Assembly (NCBI GenBank): GCA_964599655.1
Contig: CAZRGV010000034.1
Coordinates: forward strand, 1 to 49,610
Direction: 5' to 3'
From: CAZRGV01 sp964599655
GTDB taxonomy: Bacteria; Planctomycetota; Planctomycetia; Isosphaerales; Isosphaeraceae
Length of the DNA: 49,610 nucleotides
This document shows, in pieces, positions 19,158-28,082 of the stretch. Position 1 is the stretch's first letter; each line of letters starts with the position of its first letter. The position numbers and the translations under genes were made by a program. The notes under the pieces are model-generated. The model was not told the origin of the DNA. It did not search any database and saw only the letters and a list, made by a program, of their open reading frames with translations.

Positions 19158-21755
19158 ATGACACGACCTCCCACCCTTCGGATATTCGGCCTGCTGGTGT
19201 CGCTGCTGTCGGTCATTCCGGCCAGGGCCGCCGACATTCCGTCGCCCCCAGCGCCAGACGACTTCCGCCTGGTCTCCTGGACCGAGGTCGTTGACTATTG
19301 CCGCAAGGCCGATGAGACTTCCGACCGCGTGCTCGTTCGCGAGTTGGGCAAGACAACCGAAGGGCGTCCCTACCTCGTGGCGTTCGTCTCGAACGAGCCG
19401 ACGATCCTGAACCTGGAGAAGTACCGGACGCTCCAGGCGAAGCTGGTCGATCCGAAGGTCCTGGCCACTCCCGCCGAGGGGGACAACGCGATCGCCGAGA
19501 GCAAGGTCGTCGTGCTGATCACCTGCTCGATCCACTCGACCGAAACCGCATCGACCTTCATGGCGTTGCGCCTGCTCCACGACCTCGCCAGCGGCGACGA
19601 TCCCGCCACGCGAGAGATCCTCGACAAGGTGATCCTCCTGCTCGTCCCGTCGGCCAACCCCGACGGCGTCGACAAGGTCGCCGCCTGGTACGAGCGGACC
19701 AAGGGGCATCCCTGGGAAGGCTCCGGCATGCCCGAGCTCTATCACAAGTACGCCGGGCACGACACCAACCGCGACTGGTTCATGCTCAACCTCAAGGAAA
19801 CCCGGCTCCTGACGCGCCTCCTCTATCGAGAGTGGTTCCCGACCATCACGTATGACGTCCATCAGATGGGTTCGCGAGGTCCTCGGCTGTTCGTTCCGCC
19901 GTTCCACGACCCAATCAACCCGAATCTCGACCCTCGAATCCACCAGGCCATCGCCATGATCGGCTCGCACATGGCCTTTGAACTGTCCCTCCGGAACAAG
20001 CGAGGCGTGGTCACCCGCGCCATGTACGACAACTGGTGGAACGGCGGCAACCGCACGACGCCCCAGCGGCACAACATGGTCGGCGTCCTGACCGAGGCCG
20101 CGAGCGTCAAGCTGGCCTCGCCCATCTTTCTGGACAAGAGCGAACTTCAAGGCGGTTCCCGAGGGTTCCCCGACCACAAGCCGTCCGTTGACTTCGTGGA
20201 TCCGTGGCCGGGCGGCTGGTGGCGGTTAGCCGACATCGCCGAATATGAACGAATCTGCGCGCGATCACTGCTGACCCTGGCCGCTCGCTACAAGAACACG
20301 TTTCAGCGTAACTACTATGCGTTGGGTCGCGACGCCATGACACAAGGTCTTCGGGAACCGCCCTTCGCCTGGATCGTCCCCGGCGACCAGCGAGATCCAG
20401 GAACGGCAGCCCGGATGGTCGGCATCCTTCGAGACACCGGCATCGTCGTTCACCGCGCGAACGAACCGTTCCAGGCCGACGGCGTGACCTATCCCGCCGG
20501 AAGCTGGATCTTGCCCGCGGGACAGCCATACCGGGCGCACCTCAAGGACATGATGGAGCGCCAGGTCTATCCCGATCGGCTCAACGGCCGTGGGGAACCC
20601 GAACGGCCCTACGATGTTGCTGGCTGGACCTTACCCCTCCAGATGGGTGTTCGCGCCGTCCAGGTCGATCGTCCCTTCGCGTTGCCGGCCGAGACGCTCG
20701 AACGGATCGAGCCGCCGAAGGGGCGAATCGAGGGGTCCGAGCATCCCGACTACTACACGATCGCGAACCAATCCAACGACGACTTCCTCGTGCTCAACGC
20801 CCTGCTCCAGGCCGGGGTCGAGGTCCGGGTGTTGGTGCGTCCGACCGGCGTCGAGCGATCCTCGGAACCGCCGTTTTCGCGGGGCACCTGGATGATCCGG
20901 GCCAACGAGGCCGCGCGACAGGTGCTCGATGAGGTCTTGCCCAAGGTCTCGACCGTCGTCCATGCCCATTCGGGCGAGCCTTCCGAGATCGATGGAAGCG
21001 CACGTCAGAATCTCTTCAATATGAAGCCGCAGCGGATCGGCGTTTATCAGCCCTGGGTACCCAGCATGGACGAAGGCTGGACCCGCTTCGTGCTGGAGTC
21101 CTTCCGGTTTCCCTACCACACCTTGCACAACGCCGATATCCGTGCGGGAAACCTCCGCGATCGGCTGGACGTTCTGCTGATCCCCTCGATTTCGTCGAAA
21201 ACGCTCCGCGAGGGGTACGGCCCCGAAGAGACCGAACCGACTTACGCGGGAGGACTGGGCGCGGAGGGTTCCGACGCCATCCGCGACTTCGTTCGGAGTG
21301 GTGGCACACTGGTCTGTCTGGAAGACGCCTGCCAGTTCGCGATCGACGAGCTCGACTTGCCGGTGATCAACGTTCTCAGGAATCTCCGTCCGACGGTTTT
21401 CTACGCGCCCGGCTCGATCGTTCGGCTTCGCTATCCACGAGGCGCCGAGGACCTCTTAACCCTGGGCATGCCCGCCGAGGGCTCGGCCTATTTCGCCGAG
21501 TCGCTGGCGTTCGAGCCAAAGAAAGGGGCCCTGGTGCGAGTCGCGGCCGAGTACCCTTCGTCGAACGTCCTGGAGAGCGGCTGGCTTCTCGGCGCCGAGA
21601 AGATTCAAGGCCGCGCCGCGATCCTGGAGGTTCCGGAAGGCCATGGCCGGGTCATTCTGTTCGGCATTCCGCCGCAACACCGAGGCCAGACCCACGCCAC
21701 GTTCCGGCTCTTGTTCAACGCCTTGCTTCGAGGGGGGCTCGAACCGATACAATAA
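19158..21755 (+). CDS. Exported M14-family zinc carboxypeptidase
   Basis: An 865-residue exported metallopeptidase. A signal peptide (1-25, ending ARA-A) precedes an M14 catalytic domain with zinc ligands H126 and E129 (SIHSTE) and H235 (YDVHQMG), substrate-side residues in HDTNRDW (about 201-207), and a candidate catalytic Glu at E313 (GVLTEAAS). After about residue 430 comes a long C-terminal part including a GATase-like alpha/beta segment (LLIPSISSKTL, FVRSGGTLVCLEDA). This architecture is typical of large bacterial M14 peptidases thought to digest external peptides. The start ATG at 19158 has no strong ribosome site and the TTG 9 bases earlier is an alternative. Confidence 0.86.
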   Translation: MTRPPTLRIFGLLVSLLSVIPARAADIPSPPAPDDFRLVSWTEVVDYCRKADETSDRVLVRELGKTTEGRPYLVAFVSNEPTILNLEKYRTLQAKLVDPKVLATPAEGDNAIAESKVVVLITCSIHSTETASTFMALRLLHDLASGDDPATREILDKVILLLVPSANPDGVDKVAAWYERTKGHPWEGSGMPELYHKYAGHDTNRDWFMLNLKETRLLTRLLYREWFPTITYDVHQMGSRGPRLFVPPFHDPINPNLDPRIHQAIAMIGSHMAFELSLRNKRGVVTRAMYDNWWNGGNRTTPQRHNMVGVLTEAASVKLASPIFLDKSELQGGSRGFPDHKPSVDFVDPWPGGWWRLADIAEYERICARSLLTLAARYKNTFQRNYYALGRDAMTQGLREPPFAWIVPGDQRDPGTAARMVGILRDTGIVVHRANEPFQADGVTYPAGSWILPAGQPYRAHLKDMMERQVYPDRLNGRGEPERPYDVAGWTLPLQMGVRAVQVDRPFALPAETLERIEPPKGRIEGSEHPDYYTIANQSNDDFLVLNALLQAGVEVRVLVRPTGVERSSEPPFSRGTWMIRANEAARQVLDEVLPKVSTVVHAHSGEPSEIDGSARQNLFNMKPQRIGVYQPWVPSMDEGWTRFVLESFRFPYHTLHNADIRAGNLRDRLDVLLIPSISSKTLREGYGPEETEPTYAGGLGAEGSDAIRDFVRSGGTLVCLEDACQFAIDELDLPVINVLRNLRPTVFYAPGSIVRLRYPRGAEDLLTLGMPAEGSAYFAESLAFEPKKGALVRVAAEYPSSNVLESGWLLGAEKIQGRAAILEVPEGHGRVILFGIPPQHRGQTHATFRLLFNALLRGGLEPIQ

Positions 21756-21837
21756 ATGCTGCTTCAGCGGGCCAAGGGGGTGAGTTGTCGGCGGCCCGCA
21801 ACGCGATCGTTCGACCGCGATGAGCCGCGAGTCTTGC

Positions 21838-21866
21838 TTGACGGTCCTGGGCTGTGAAGATAGGAT
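21838..21866 (+). promoter_or_regulatory. Candidate sigma70 promoter for murB
   Basis: TTGACG (21838-21843), 17-base spacer, TAGGAT (21861-21866), about 120 bases before the murB start in a 237-base gap after the peptidase gene. Confidence 0.5.
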
Positions 21867-21992
21867 GTTCCGGACTTTGGCCGGGGCCGGTGTTCGAGAT
21901 CCTGGGACGGCCGAGCCAGTCGGAACCGGTCCACCGCGGCGAGGCGGTATTTGGGTCGTTTGTGCGCCTCGGCGCCGCGGGGAAGGGAGTCG

Positions 21993-22874
21993 ATGCGACC
22001 TCTCGACGAGTTTGAGCAATTCCTCAAGACTGCTGAGCCTCTGGCCCCCTTGACTTGGTTCCGACTGGGTGGACCGGCGGAGTATCTGGCGCGTCCCCAG
22101 TCGGTCGAGCAACTGCGCGCCTTGCTTCGACGCTGTCGCGAGGAATCGATCCCTTGCCGCATTCTCAGTGGCGGGTCGAACGTCCTGGTCCGCGACGAAG
22201 GTGTCCCGGGCGTCGTGGTTCACATGGAGAGTCCAGCGTTCTCCGACGTGAAGATTGAGGGACACCGCGTCGAGGCGGGAGCGGCGGTCCCGCTGACGGC
22301 CTTGATCTCGCAAACCGCCCGCGCGGGGCTCGCCGGCCTCGAAGTCCTGACCGGAATTCCGGGGACCGTCGGCGGAGCCCTGAGAGGCAACGCAGGAGGC
22401 CGGCAAGGGTCGATCGGTCAGTTCGTGCGGCGGGCCACCGTCATTGATGTGGCCGATACCATTCAGACCCGAGAGCACGATGACCTGCGCTTCGGTTATC
22501 GATGGTCGAACCTGGACGACCCGGTCATCCTCTCCGGCGAGTTCGCACTCGAGCCCGAGGATCCCGAGTCGGTGGTTCGTCGGATGCGCCGAATCTGGAT
22601 CGTCAAGAAAGAGAACCAGCCCTACGGCCACCAGTCGTCCGGCTGCATCTTCAAGGACCCCGCGCCCGACGTTCCGGCCCGGATGCTCATCGAACAAGCG
22701 GGCTTGAAGGGCTTACGGCACGGAGGGGCCGAGGTGTCCGACCGTCATGCCAACTTCATCGTGGCGCAGCCCGGGGCCACTGCGGCCGACGTCTTGGCCC
22801 TGATCGAGCAGATCCGCGGCCGTGTCCGGGAGCAGTTTGGTTACGAGCTCGAACTCCAAATCCAGATCTGGTAA
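21993..22874 (+). CDS. murB: UDP-N-acetylenolpyruvoylglucosamine reductase
   Basis: A 293-residue FAD-dependent enzyme that reduces UDP-GlcNAc-enolpyruvate to UDP-MurNAc in peptidoglycan synthesis. Motifs: LTWFRLGGPAEYLARP, ILSGGSNVLVRDEGVPG, the FAD-site LTGIPGTVGGALRGNAGG, FGYRWSNL and SSGCIFKDP. In the last, a cysteine stands where E. coli MurB has the proton-donating serine. Ser/Cys variants are both known in the family. Length fits a short (type II-like) MurB. The start at 21993 has GGAAGGGAG upstream. An FtsQ-like gene follows, as in many division-cell-wall clusters. Confidence 0.92.
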   Translation: MRPLDEFEQFLKTAEPLAPLTWFRLGGPAEYLARPQSVEQLRALLRRCREESIPCRILSGGSNVLVRDEGVPGVVVHMESPAFSDVKIEGHRVEAGAAVPLTALISQTARAGLAGLEVLTGIPGTVGGALRGNAGGRQGSIGQFVRRATVIDVADTIQTREHDDLRFGYRWSNLDDPVILSGEFALEPEDPESVVRRMRRIWIVKKENQPYGHQSSGCIFKDPAPDVPARMLIEQAGLKGLRHGGAEVSDRHANFIVAQPGATAADVLALIEQIRGRVREQFGYELELQIQIW

Positions 22875-22892
22875 GAAGCTCGAGCCCTCGTC

Positions 22893-22920
22893 TTGACTCC
22901 CTTGGTCCATCGGGGAGAAT
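22893..22920 (+). promoter_or_regulatory. Candidate promoter for the ftsQ-like gene
   Basis: TTGACT (22893-22898), 16-base spacer, GAGAAT (22915-22920), immediately after murB. It could drive the ftsQ-like gene separately. Confidence 0.35.
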
Positions 22921-23034
22921 CGGTCTGAGCGGGTGCCTCGGACGGGTATGGACGCCCCCGCCCTCGCCGACGGGGGATTCTGGGCCCGTTCGACCTGATT
23001 CCGAGCCCTCTTCTCCGAATCCTGGGAGGGAGAA

Positions 23035-24090
23035 GTGGGTTCCCTTCGGCAAGATTGCGAACTTGGGAGGATGGAGCCGGTGACGGAGCGCCGCGACCCC
23101 TCCCGCGTCGATCCGGTGGACTCGCCCGAGGAGCCGTCCGTCGCGGGCGAACCGCCGCCTCGATCCTGGTTCGGGCACCGAACCGCGTCGCTCGTGCTGG
23201 CCGGGTCTTTGCCCATGCTGGATCGTCGCTGGGCGACACGGGTCATGATCGTTGCCGTGGCCCTGGCGGTCTTGTTGGCCGTCGGCTACCGATCCTTCCG
23301 GCTCGCGACCGCCTGGCTGCACGACCAACCGCAGCATCGCCTTCCTTTCTCGGAAATCGAGCTAGATCCGAATCCTCCGTCTTACATCAAGTTAGGGCGA
23401 GTCGGATTGCTCGAACAGGTTCGCCAGAGGGCGAATCTACCCGAGTCGCTCGCGGTCCTGGAGGTCGACCTCGGTAAGCTAGCCAGAGCCTTTGCGGTTT
23501 ATTCCCCCTGGGTGGAGCAGGTTGACGGCATCCGTCGGGATTATCCCAACCGACTGGTCGTGCAGTTGACCTATCGCCGACCGGTGGCGTTTCTTCTGGA
23601 GGGAAGTCCGGAACCGATCGTCCTCGACCGCCACGGCGTGGTTCTGCCCCTGAAGGAAATCGACCCGGGGACGCTGCTCGAGTTGATCAAGATCGTGAAC
23701 GTTGCCGGACCGTTCGAGCCAAGTCCCGGAAAGATGCTGGCACCGGCCGGTTCGGACACCGAGGTTAAGCTCAGAGCGGCGACCGAGCTTGCCTGGTTCT
23801 TCCAGCGGAACACTCCGGATCGATTGCCGTCGTTGTCACCGGTGCGGGTGACGCAGGTGAATCTGAAATTCGGCGAGAAGTCGCTCTACGCCCGGACCGC
23901 GGCCGGCCTTTGGGTTCTCTGGGGGGATGCCCCCGGGCACGAGCCGCCTGGCAGTCCGGGAGCCACGCGAAAATGGGAGTTCCTCCAGGATTGGGTGGCC
24001 CGGCATCCGCCACCGTATGATCCGGGAGACTACCTCGTCTTCACCCGCGAGCGAGCGTTGCTGAACTCCCGCCGCACGGTCCGGGACTGA
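23035..24090 (+). CDS. ftsQ: FtsQ-like division protein with POTRA domain
   Basis: 351 residues with the FtsQ plan: a cytoplasmic Pro-rich N-tail (1-66), one membrane helix (about 68-86, RVMIVAVALAVLLAVGY), then a periplasmic POTRA-like domain whose core LGKLARAFAVYSPWVEQVDG and RRDYPNRLVVQLTYRRPVAFL closely follows the FtsQ/DivIB pattern, and a beta-rich C-domain. Conservation beyond POTRA is weak, so the assignment rests on architecture and position after murB. The GTG at 23035 is chosen because GGGAGGG precedes it by 4 bases. The ATG at 23071 has its purines directly abutting, which is too close. Likely a divisome or cell-wall membrane protein. Confidence 0.72.
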   Translation: MGSLRQDCELGRMEPVTERRDPSRVDPVDSPEEPSVAGEPPPRSWFGHRTASLVLAGSLPMLDRRWATRVMIVAVALAVLLAVGYRSFRLATAWLHDQPQHRLPFSEIELDPNPPSYIKLGRVGLLEQVRQRANLPESLAVLEVDLGKLARAFAVYSPWVEQVDGIRRDYPNRLVVQLTYRRPVAFLLEGSPEPIVLDRHGVVLPLKEIDPGTLLELIKIVNVAGPFEPSPGKMLAPAGSDTEVKLRAATELAWFFQRNTPDRLPSLSPVRVTQVNLKFGEKSLYARTAAGLWVLWGDAPGHEPPGSPGATRKWEFLQDWVARHPPPYDPGDYLVFTRERALLNSRRTVRD

Positions 24091-24258
24091 CCGACACCTC
24101 GAATCCCATCGATCCGCCCGGGATATTCGGGAACGTTCGCGTCCCGTTGCTTGTGGACGACCAGACTCGCTGCGCGCCGGAACGCGGCACGACGCTCGGC
24201 GGTCGGCTCCCATTTGATCTTTCCGCTAGACGGCCAGCGAATTCAGGGAATCTGGGAT

Positions 24259-26211
24259 ATGGCGAACCGTTTGGGGCCCCGGTGGTTGAACCAGGTCCAG
24301 CGTCTCGCGGTGACCACGCATTCGAGCCGCTTCAGTACCTTCGCGCTGTTGGCCTACCGGGTCAACGCGATGGAGCCTGTGCTGGAAAAGGAGTCGGACG
24401 CCCAGTTGAAGGAGCGATCGCGGCGGCTTCGGATGCGAGCCAGGCAAGGAGAATCGCTCAATGGCCTGCTCGTCGAGGCCTTTGCTCTGGTTCGGGAAGC
24501 GGCCAAACGCACGATCAAGCAGCGGCACTACGACGTTCAGCTCGTGGGTGGCGCGGCGATTCACTACCGCTCGATCGCCGAGATGGAAACGGGCGAAGGA
24601 AAGACCCTGGTGGCCACGCTGCCAGCCTTTCTGAACGCCCTTCCGGGCAAGGGAGTCCACGTCGTTACCGTCAACGACTACCTGGCCCAGCGCGACGCGA
24701 ACTGGATGGGGGAAATCTATCGGTTCCTCGGCCTGACGGTTGGTTGCATCCAGACCGGTCAGCCCGATCCCCATCGTCGCGAAGCCTACGCCTGCGACAT
24801 CACTTATGGAACCTCGAAGGAACTCGGATTCGACTTCCTGCGCGACGAGCTGAAACGCTTCCAACTGGGTGGCGACGCGCACCGCAAGTCGTTCGAGCAA
24901 GCCTTTCTGGGCCGAGGGGCAAACCCCGCCGGGGCCATGCCCGTCCAGCGCGGACACAACTTCTGCATGGTGGACGAGGCCGATAGCATTCTGATCGACG
25001 AGGCCCGAACCCCCTTGATCATCGGGGCGAACAACCAGCCAACCCAGGAAGAGGCGGCGGCCTACTACGGGGCTGACGAGCTGGCGGCCACGCTCGTCCG
25101 GGTCAAGGACTTCAAGTATGACCCGGTCGAGAAAAAGGCCGAGTTGAACGCCTCGGGTCGGCGAAAGGTGCAGGCTCGGGCCGGTCACGCCGCGTTCGCC
25201 TCGCTGACCGTCGACGGGCTGTACGAATACGTGGAACGCGCCCTGCGCGCCCAGATCGCCTACATCCGCGACCGCGACTACGTCGTTCATGACAACGAGG
25301 TGGTCATCGTCGACGAGTTCACGGGACGCATGATGCCCGGTCGTCAGTGGCAGGACGGCCTTCACCAGGCCATCCAGGCCAAGGAGCGGCTGGAAATCAC
25401 CCTCGAGACGATCACTGCGGCGCGGATCACTGTGCAGGACTACTTCCTCCGTTACAAAAAGCTGGCGGGTATGACCGGTACGGCCTGGAGCGACGCGAGG
25501 GAACTGCGACGGATCTACAAGGTCCATGTCTTTCACGTGCCGACGAACCGCATGAGCCGTCGCGTCTGGGAGCCGGATCGGATCTTCTCGACCGAGGCAG
25601 AGAAGTTCCAGGCCGTGGCCGATCGGATCGTGGAACTCCACAAGAAAGGCGTACCCGTGCTGATCGGTACCCGGTCGATCGAGAAATCAGAGCGATTGAG
25701 TGCCTTGCTGCATCAGGCCAACATCGAGCATCAGGTTCTCAACGCCAAGAACCACGCCATTGAAGCCCAGATCGTGGCTCAGGCCGGACAGCCCGGCAAG
25801 GTGACCGTCGCGACCAACATGGCGGGTCGCGGGACCGACATCAAGATCTCGGCCGACGTCGCCACGATGGGTGGATTGCATGTGATCGGAACCGAACGTC
25901 ACGAGTCGTTGCGGATCGATCGCCAACTTGTCGGGCGTTGTGCCCGGCAGGGAGATCCCGGCCACGCTCAGTTCTTCGTTTCGCTCGAGGACGAGATCAT
26001 CGAGGCGTTCGGCGAGAAGCCGGCGGCCAGACTTCGCGCCCGACACAAGAACCGTGGCGAATTGACCAGCCCCGCCTGGCGACGGCTCGTCTTCCGCGCA
26101 CAAGCCAAGAAGGAACGCCAGCACCGCCGTGATCGCAAACTCTTGATGCAGTATGAGAAGCAGCGCGCCGAGATGCGCAAGAACATGGGGCTCAACCCGG
26201 TTCTGGGCTGA
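24259..26211 (+). CDS. Shortened SecA-like ATPase lacking the two-helix finger
   Basis: A 650-residue SecA-family motor (canonical SecA is about 800-900). It keeps NBD1 (Walker A METGEGKT, VTVNDYLAQRDA, GTSKELGFDFLRDEL), the DEAD-like VDEADSILIDEARTPLI, the peptide-crosslinking region, VDEFTGRMMPGRQW, and NBD2 (TGTAWSDARE, IGTRSIEKSE, NMAGRGTDIKIS, RQGDPGHAQFFVSLEDE). After the last motif only about 65 residues remain, ending at MRKNMGLNPVLG. The helical wing domain, the two-helix finger that contacts the polypeptide, and the zinc-binding tail are absent. Only 128 bases separate its stop from the convergent kinase gene, so the missing part is not nearby. It is likely an accessory SecA-like protein. 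Partner and cargo unknown. Confidence 0.85.
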   Translation: MANRLGPRWLNQVQRLAVTTHSSRFSTFALLAYRVNAMEPVLEKESDAQLKERSRRLRMRARQGESLNGLLVEAFALVREAAKRTIKQRHYDVQLVGGAAIHYRSIAEMETGEGKTLVATLPAFLNALPGKGVHVVTVNDYLAQRDANWMGEIYRFLGLTVGCIQTGQPDPHRREAYACDITYGTSKELGFDFLRDELKRFQLGGDAHRKSFEQAFLGRGANPAGAMPVQRGHNFCMVDEADSILIDEARTPLIIGANNQPTQEEAAAYYGADELAATLVRVKDFKYDPVEKKAELNASGRRKVQARAGHAAFASLTVDGLYEYVERALRAQIAYIRDRDYVVHDNEVVIVDEFTGRMMPGRQWQDGLHQAIQAKERLEITLETITAARITVQDYFLRYKKLAGMTGTAWSDARELRRIYKVHVFHVPTNRMSRRVWEPDRIFSTEAEKFQAVADRIVELHKKGVPVLIGTRSIEKSERLSALLHQANIEHQVLNAKNHAIEAQIVAQAGQPGKVTVATNMAGRGTDIKISADVATMGGLHVIGTERHESLRIDRQLVGRCARQGDPGHAQFFVSLEDEIIEAFGEKPAARLRARHKNRGELTSPAWRRLVFRAQAKKERQHRRDRKLLMQYEKQRAEMRKNMGLNPVLG

Positions 26212-26220
26212 GATCGACCG

Positions 26221-26248
26221 GGCGATGGTGTCGGCCTGATCCATCGCC
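26221..26248. terminator. Hairpin between convergent genes
   Basis: GGCGATGG (26221-26228) pairs perfectly with CCATCGCC (26241-26248) across a 12-base loop. It sits 9 bases after the secA-like stop and faces the convergent kinase. No T-run follows. Confidence 0.5.
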
Positions 26249-26339
26249 ACGGGCGACTTCCCTAGACACGGCCCTGAATTCCTTCGTTGTCAACGTCGAT
26301 TGTCCGCGTCGCTGGCGACACCCCACGTTGTGAGCGGTT

Positions 26340-27755
26340 TTAGTGCGAATCTCGTGGCTGACAGATTTGGCACGCTCTCCAGCCTTCGGGGAGGCTGTCG
26401 CGATCGCGATACGCGACACACTGGTTTGGGTCGATTCCTCGAAGCGTGGGACAGACCGCGCGGTGCACGATCAAGGAGCCTTGCCGGCTGACCAGAGGCG
26501 ATGGCCCTTGAGCCCTTCTCGCGGGAACCACGCGGAGTCGAGGTGGCTCCACAAAAAACGTTGCGTCAGCAGGTTTTACGACGGATGATGCGGAGGCATT
26601 CGGTTCTAGCTTCGGTTCCCGGGTCACCAGGATGACGGCCGAGGCGATCAGGGCCAAATTGACCAGCGTGAGGAGCCTCAGTTGCCGAAGGAGCGAGCGA
26701 CGGGGTCTTTGGAGCCAACGATCCAGGTCGCGGGCTAGGGCACGAGCGTCGGCGTAACGATCCTTCGGATTGACCGCCAGGGCCTTGCGGCAGATTCGAT
26801 CGAGCGCTCGGGGCACAGCCCGGTTGAACGATCGAGGGGGCGGTGGAGGGCTGGTGGACTCGGCCCGCCATGCGGGGGCACTGCTCGGAACGTCGAATGG
26901 CCGTCGGCCGCAGAGCAACTCGTACAGGACCACGCCGAGACTGTAGATATCGCTTCGGGCATCGGCCTCATGGCTTCGTCCGGCGGCCTGCTCGGGACTC
27001 ATGTACGCCGGGGTGCCCAGGATGGCGCCTTCCTGGGTCAGCGTCGGGTCAAGGTCGACGCGTCGGGCCAGCCCGAAGTCGGTCAGTCGGGGCCGTTCGG
27101 TTTCGTCGATGATGATATTGGCGGGTTTCAGATCACGATGAAAAACGCCTCGGCGGTGGGCGTGATCGAGGGCGTTGGCAAGCTGAAGGGCGATCCGGGC
27201 CGCCGACTCANNNNNNNNNNGGTTGAGAGTCCGATCTTCGCGGAAACGAAGGAGCGTTTTGCCCGGGATGAACTGATAGGCGATCCAGCACCGTCGGTCA
27301 TCGCGACCGGCATCGTGGAGGGCAACGATGCTGGGATGATCGAGTTGAGCGGCGGCTCTCGCCTCTCGAAAGAACCGTTCCATGACCCTGGAGGAGGGCT
27401 GAAGATCCCGGAGCACCTTGAGAGCCACGTCGCGGTCGAGTCGCGGGTCATAGGCTCGATAGACCTGGCCGAAACCGCCACCTCCTAGCAACTCGCGAAT
27501 CTGGAATCGGCCGATCGCCTCCGGCGCCTTGCGAGCGGACCATTCGTCACGATCGGGGGCGACGACTTCCTCGGGCGTGAGCTCCAGCGACAGCGGCGTT
27601 CCGAAGAGCTTCGACTGGCTCTCCGCATCGTCCGCCCGGCTCTGGAGCACGCCACCGCATATTTGACAGGTTCCAGAGCTGACCGGGTCTGTCTCCTCGG
27701 TCCAATCCGCGCTTCGAAGACAATCGCGACAGCGAAGCCGCCCCGTCGTTTTCAT
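26340..27755 (-). CDS. Ser/Thr protein kinase, zinc-ribbon N-end and Cys-rich C-end (contains N gap)
   Basis: A 471-residue membrane kinase. N-terminal zinc-ribbon-like pairs CRDC (C9, C12) and CQIC (C30, C33) precede a Hanks-type kinase domain: GGGGFGQVYRAYD, ALKVL (K113), HRDLKPANIIID, LTDFGLA, GTPAYMSPEQAAG. A membrane helix follows (LLTLVNLALIASAVILV). The last about 50 residues (VHRAVCPTLR, then RACQICQP) contain a H-x(3)-C...C-x-x-C pattern like Ada/competence-type metal or cysteine modules, predicted outside the membrane. The 10-N gap at 27211-27220 lies in the activation region and keeps frame. It is convergent with the secA-like gene. Confidence 0.87.
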   Translation of the reverse strand: MKTTGRLRCRDCLRSADWTEETDPVSSGTCQICGGVLQSRADDAESQSKLFGTPLSLELTPEEVVAPDRDEWSARKAPEAIGRFQIRELLGGGGFGQVYRAYDPRLDRDVALKVLRDLQPSSRVMERFFREARAAAQLDHPSIVALHDAGRDDRRCWIAYQFIPGKTLLRFREDRTLNXXXXESAARIALQLANALDHAHRRGVFHRDLKPANIIIDETERPRLTDFGLARRVDLDPTLTQEGAILGTPAYMSPEQAAGRSHEADARSDIYSLGVVLYELLCGRRPFDVPSSAPAWRAESTSPPPPPRSFNRAVPRALDRICRKALAVNPKDRYADARALARDLDRWLQRPRRSLLRQLRLLTLVNLALIASAVILVTREPKLEPNASASSVVKPADATFFVEPPRLRVVPARRAQGPSPLVSRQGSLIVHRAVCPTLRGIDPNQCVAYRDRDSLPEGWRACQICQPRDSH

Positions 27756-28082
27756 CCGTCAAGCATCCCTGGCTGAAGCCATTCCCTCTCGCGTGGAAAC
27801 CCAACCTTTCGGGAGTCTAGAACATCCGGAAGGCGTGGGTGGACGGATTCGTGAGAAGTCAGGCCGGCGATCCTCCAAGCGGGAACGCGTTTCACCGCGG
27901 ATTGTCGGATCGTCGGCGAGGTGTCCGCGGCTGGGGAAGACCAGATCGGAACTTTTTTCCAAATACTACGATAATTGGCCGGTCATTCCTCGATGTTATT
28001 AGCGCCAGCCGAGTGTTTGGTTGGCTTCGATGGCCAAACGTCATCGAAATCCGAATTCAACGCGCGGGAAAGTTGTAACCTC
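27756..28082. other. Intergenic region with AT-rich stretch
   Basis: About 325 bases upstream of both the kinase (minus) and the small repeat protein (plus). It holds an unusually AT-rich patch (27950-28020). A GATAAT at 27970-27975 could be a -10 for the small protein, but no convincing -35 precedes it. No other gene is seen. Confidence 0.35.

Noticed and set aside
18237..20177. A 646-codon minus-strand frame opposite the porin and carboxypeptidase
   Set aside because: It lies fully antisense to two well-supported plus genes, with no recognisable domain and composition typical of GC-rich shadow frames.
24226..25641. A 471-codon minus frame opposite the SecA-like gene
   Set aside because: The sense strand has clear SecA motifs and the antisense frame has none.
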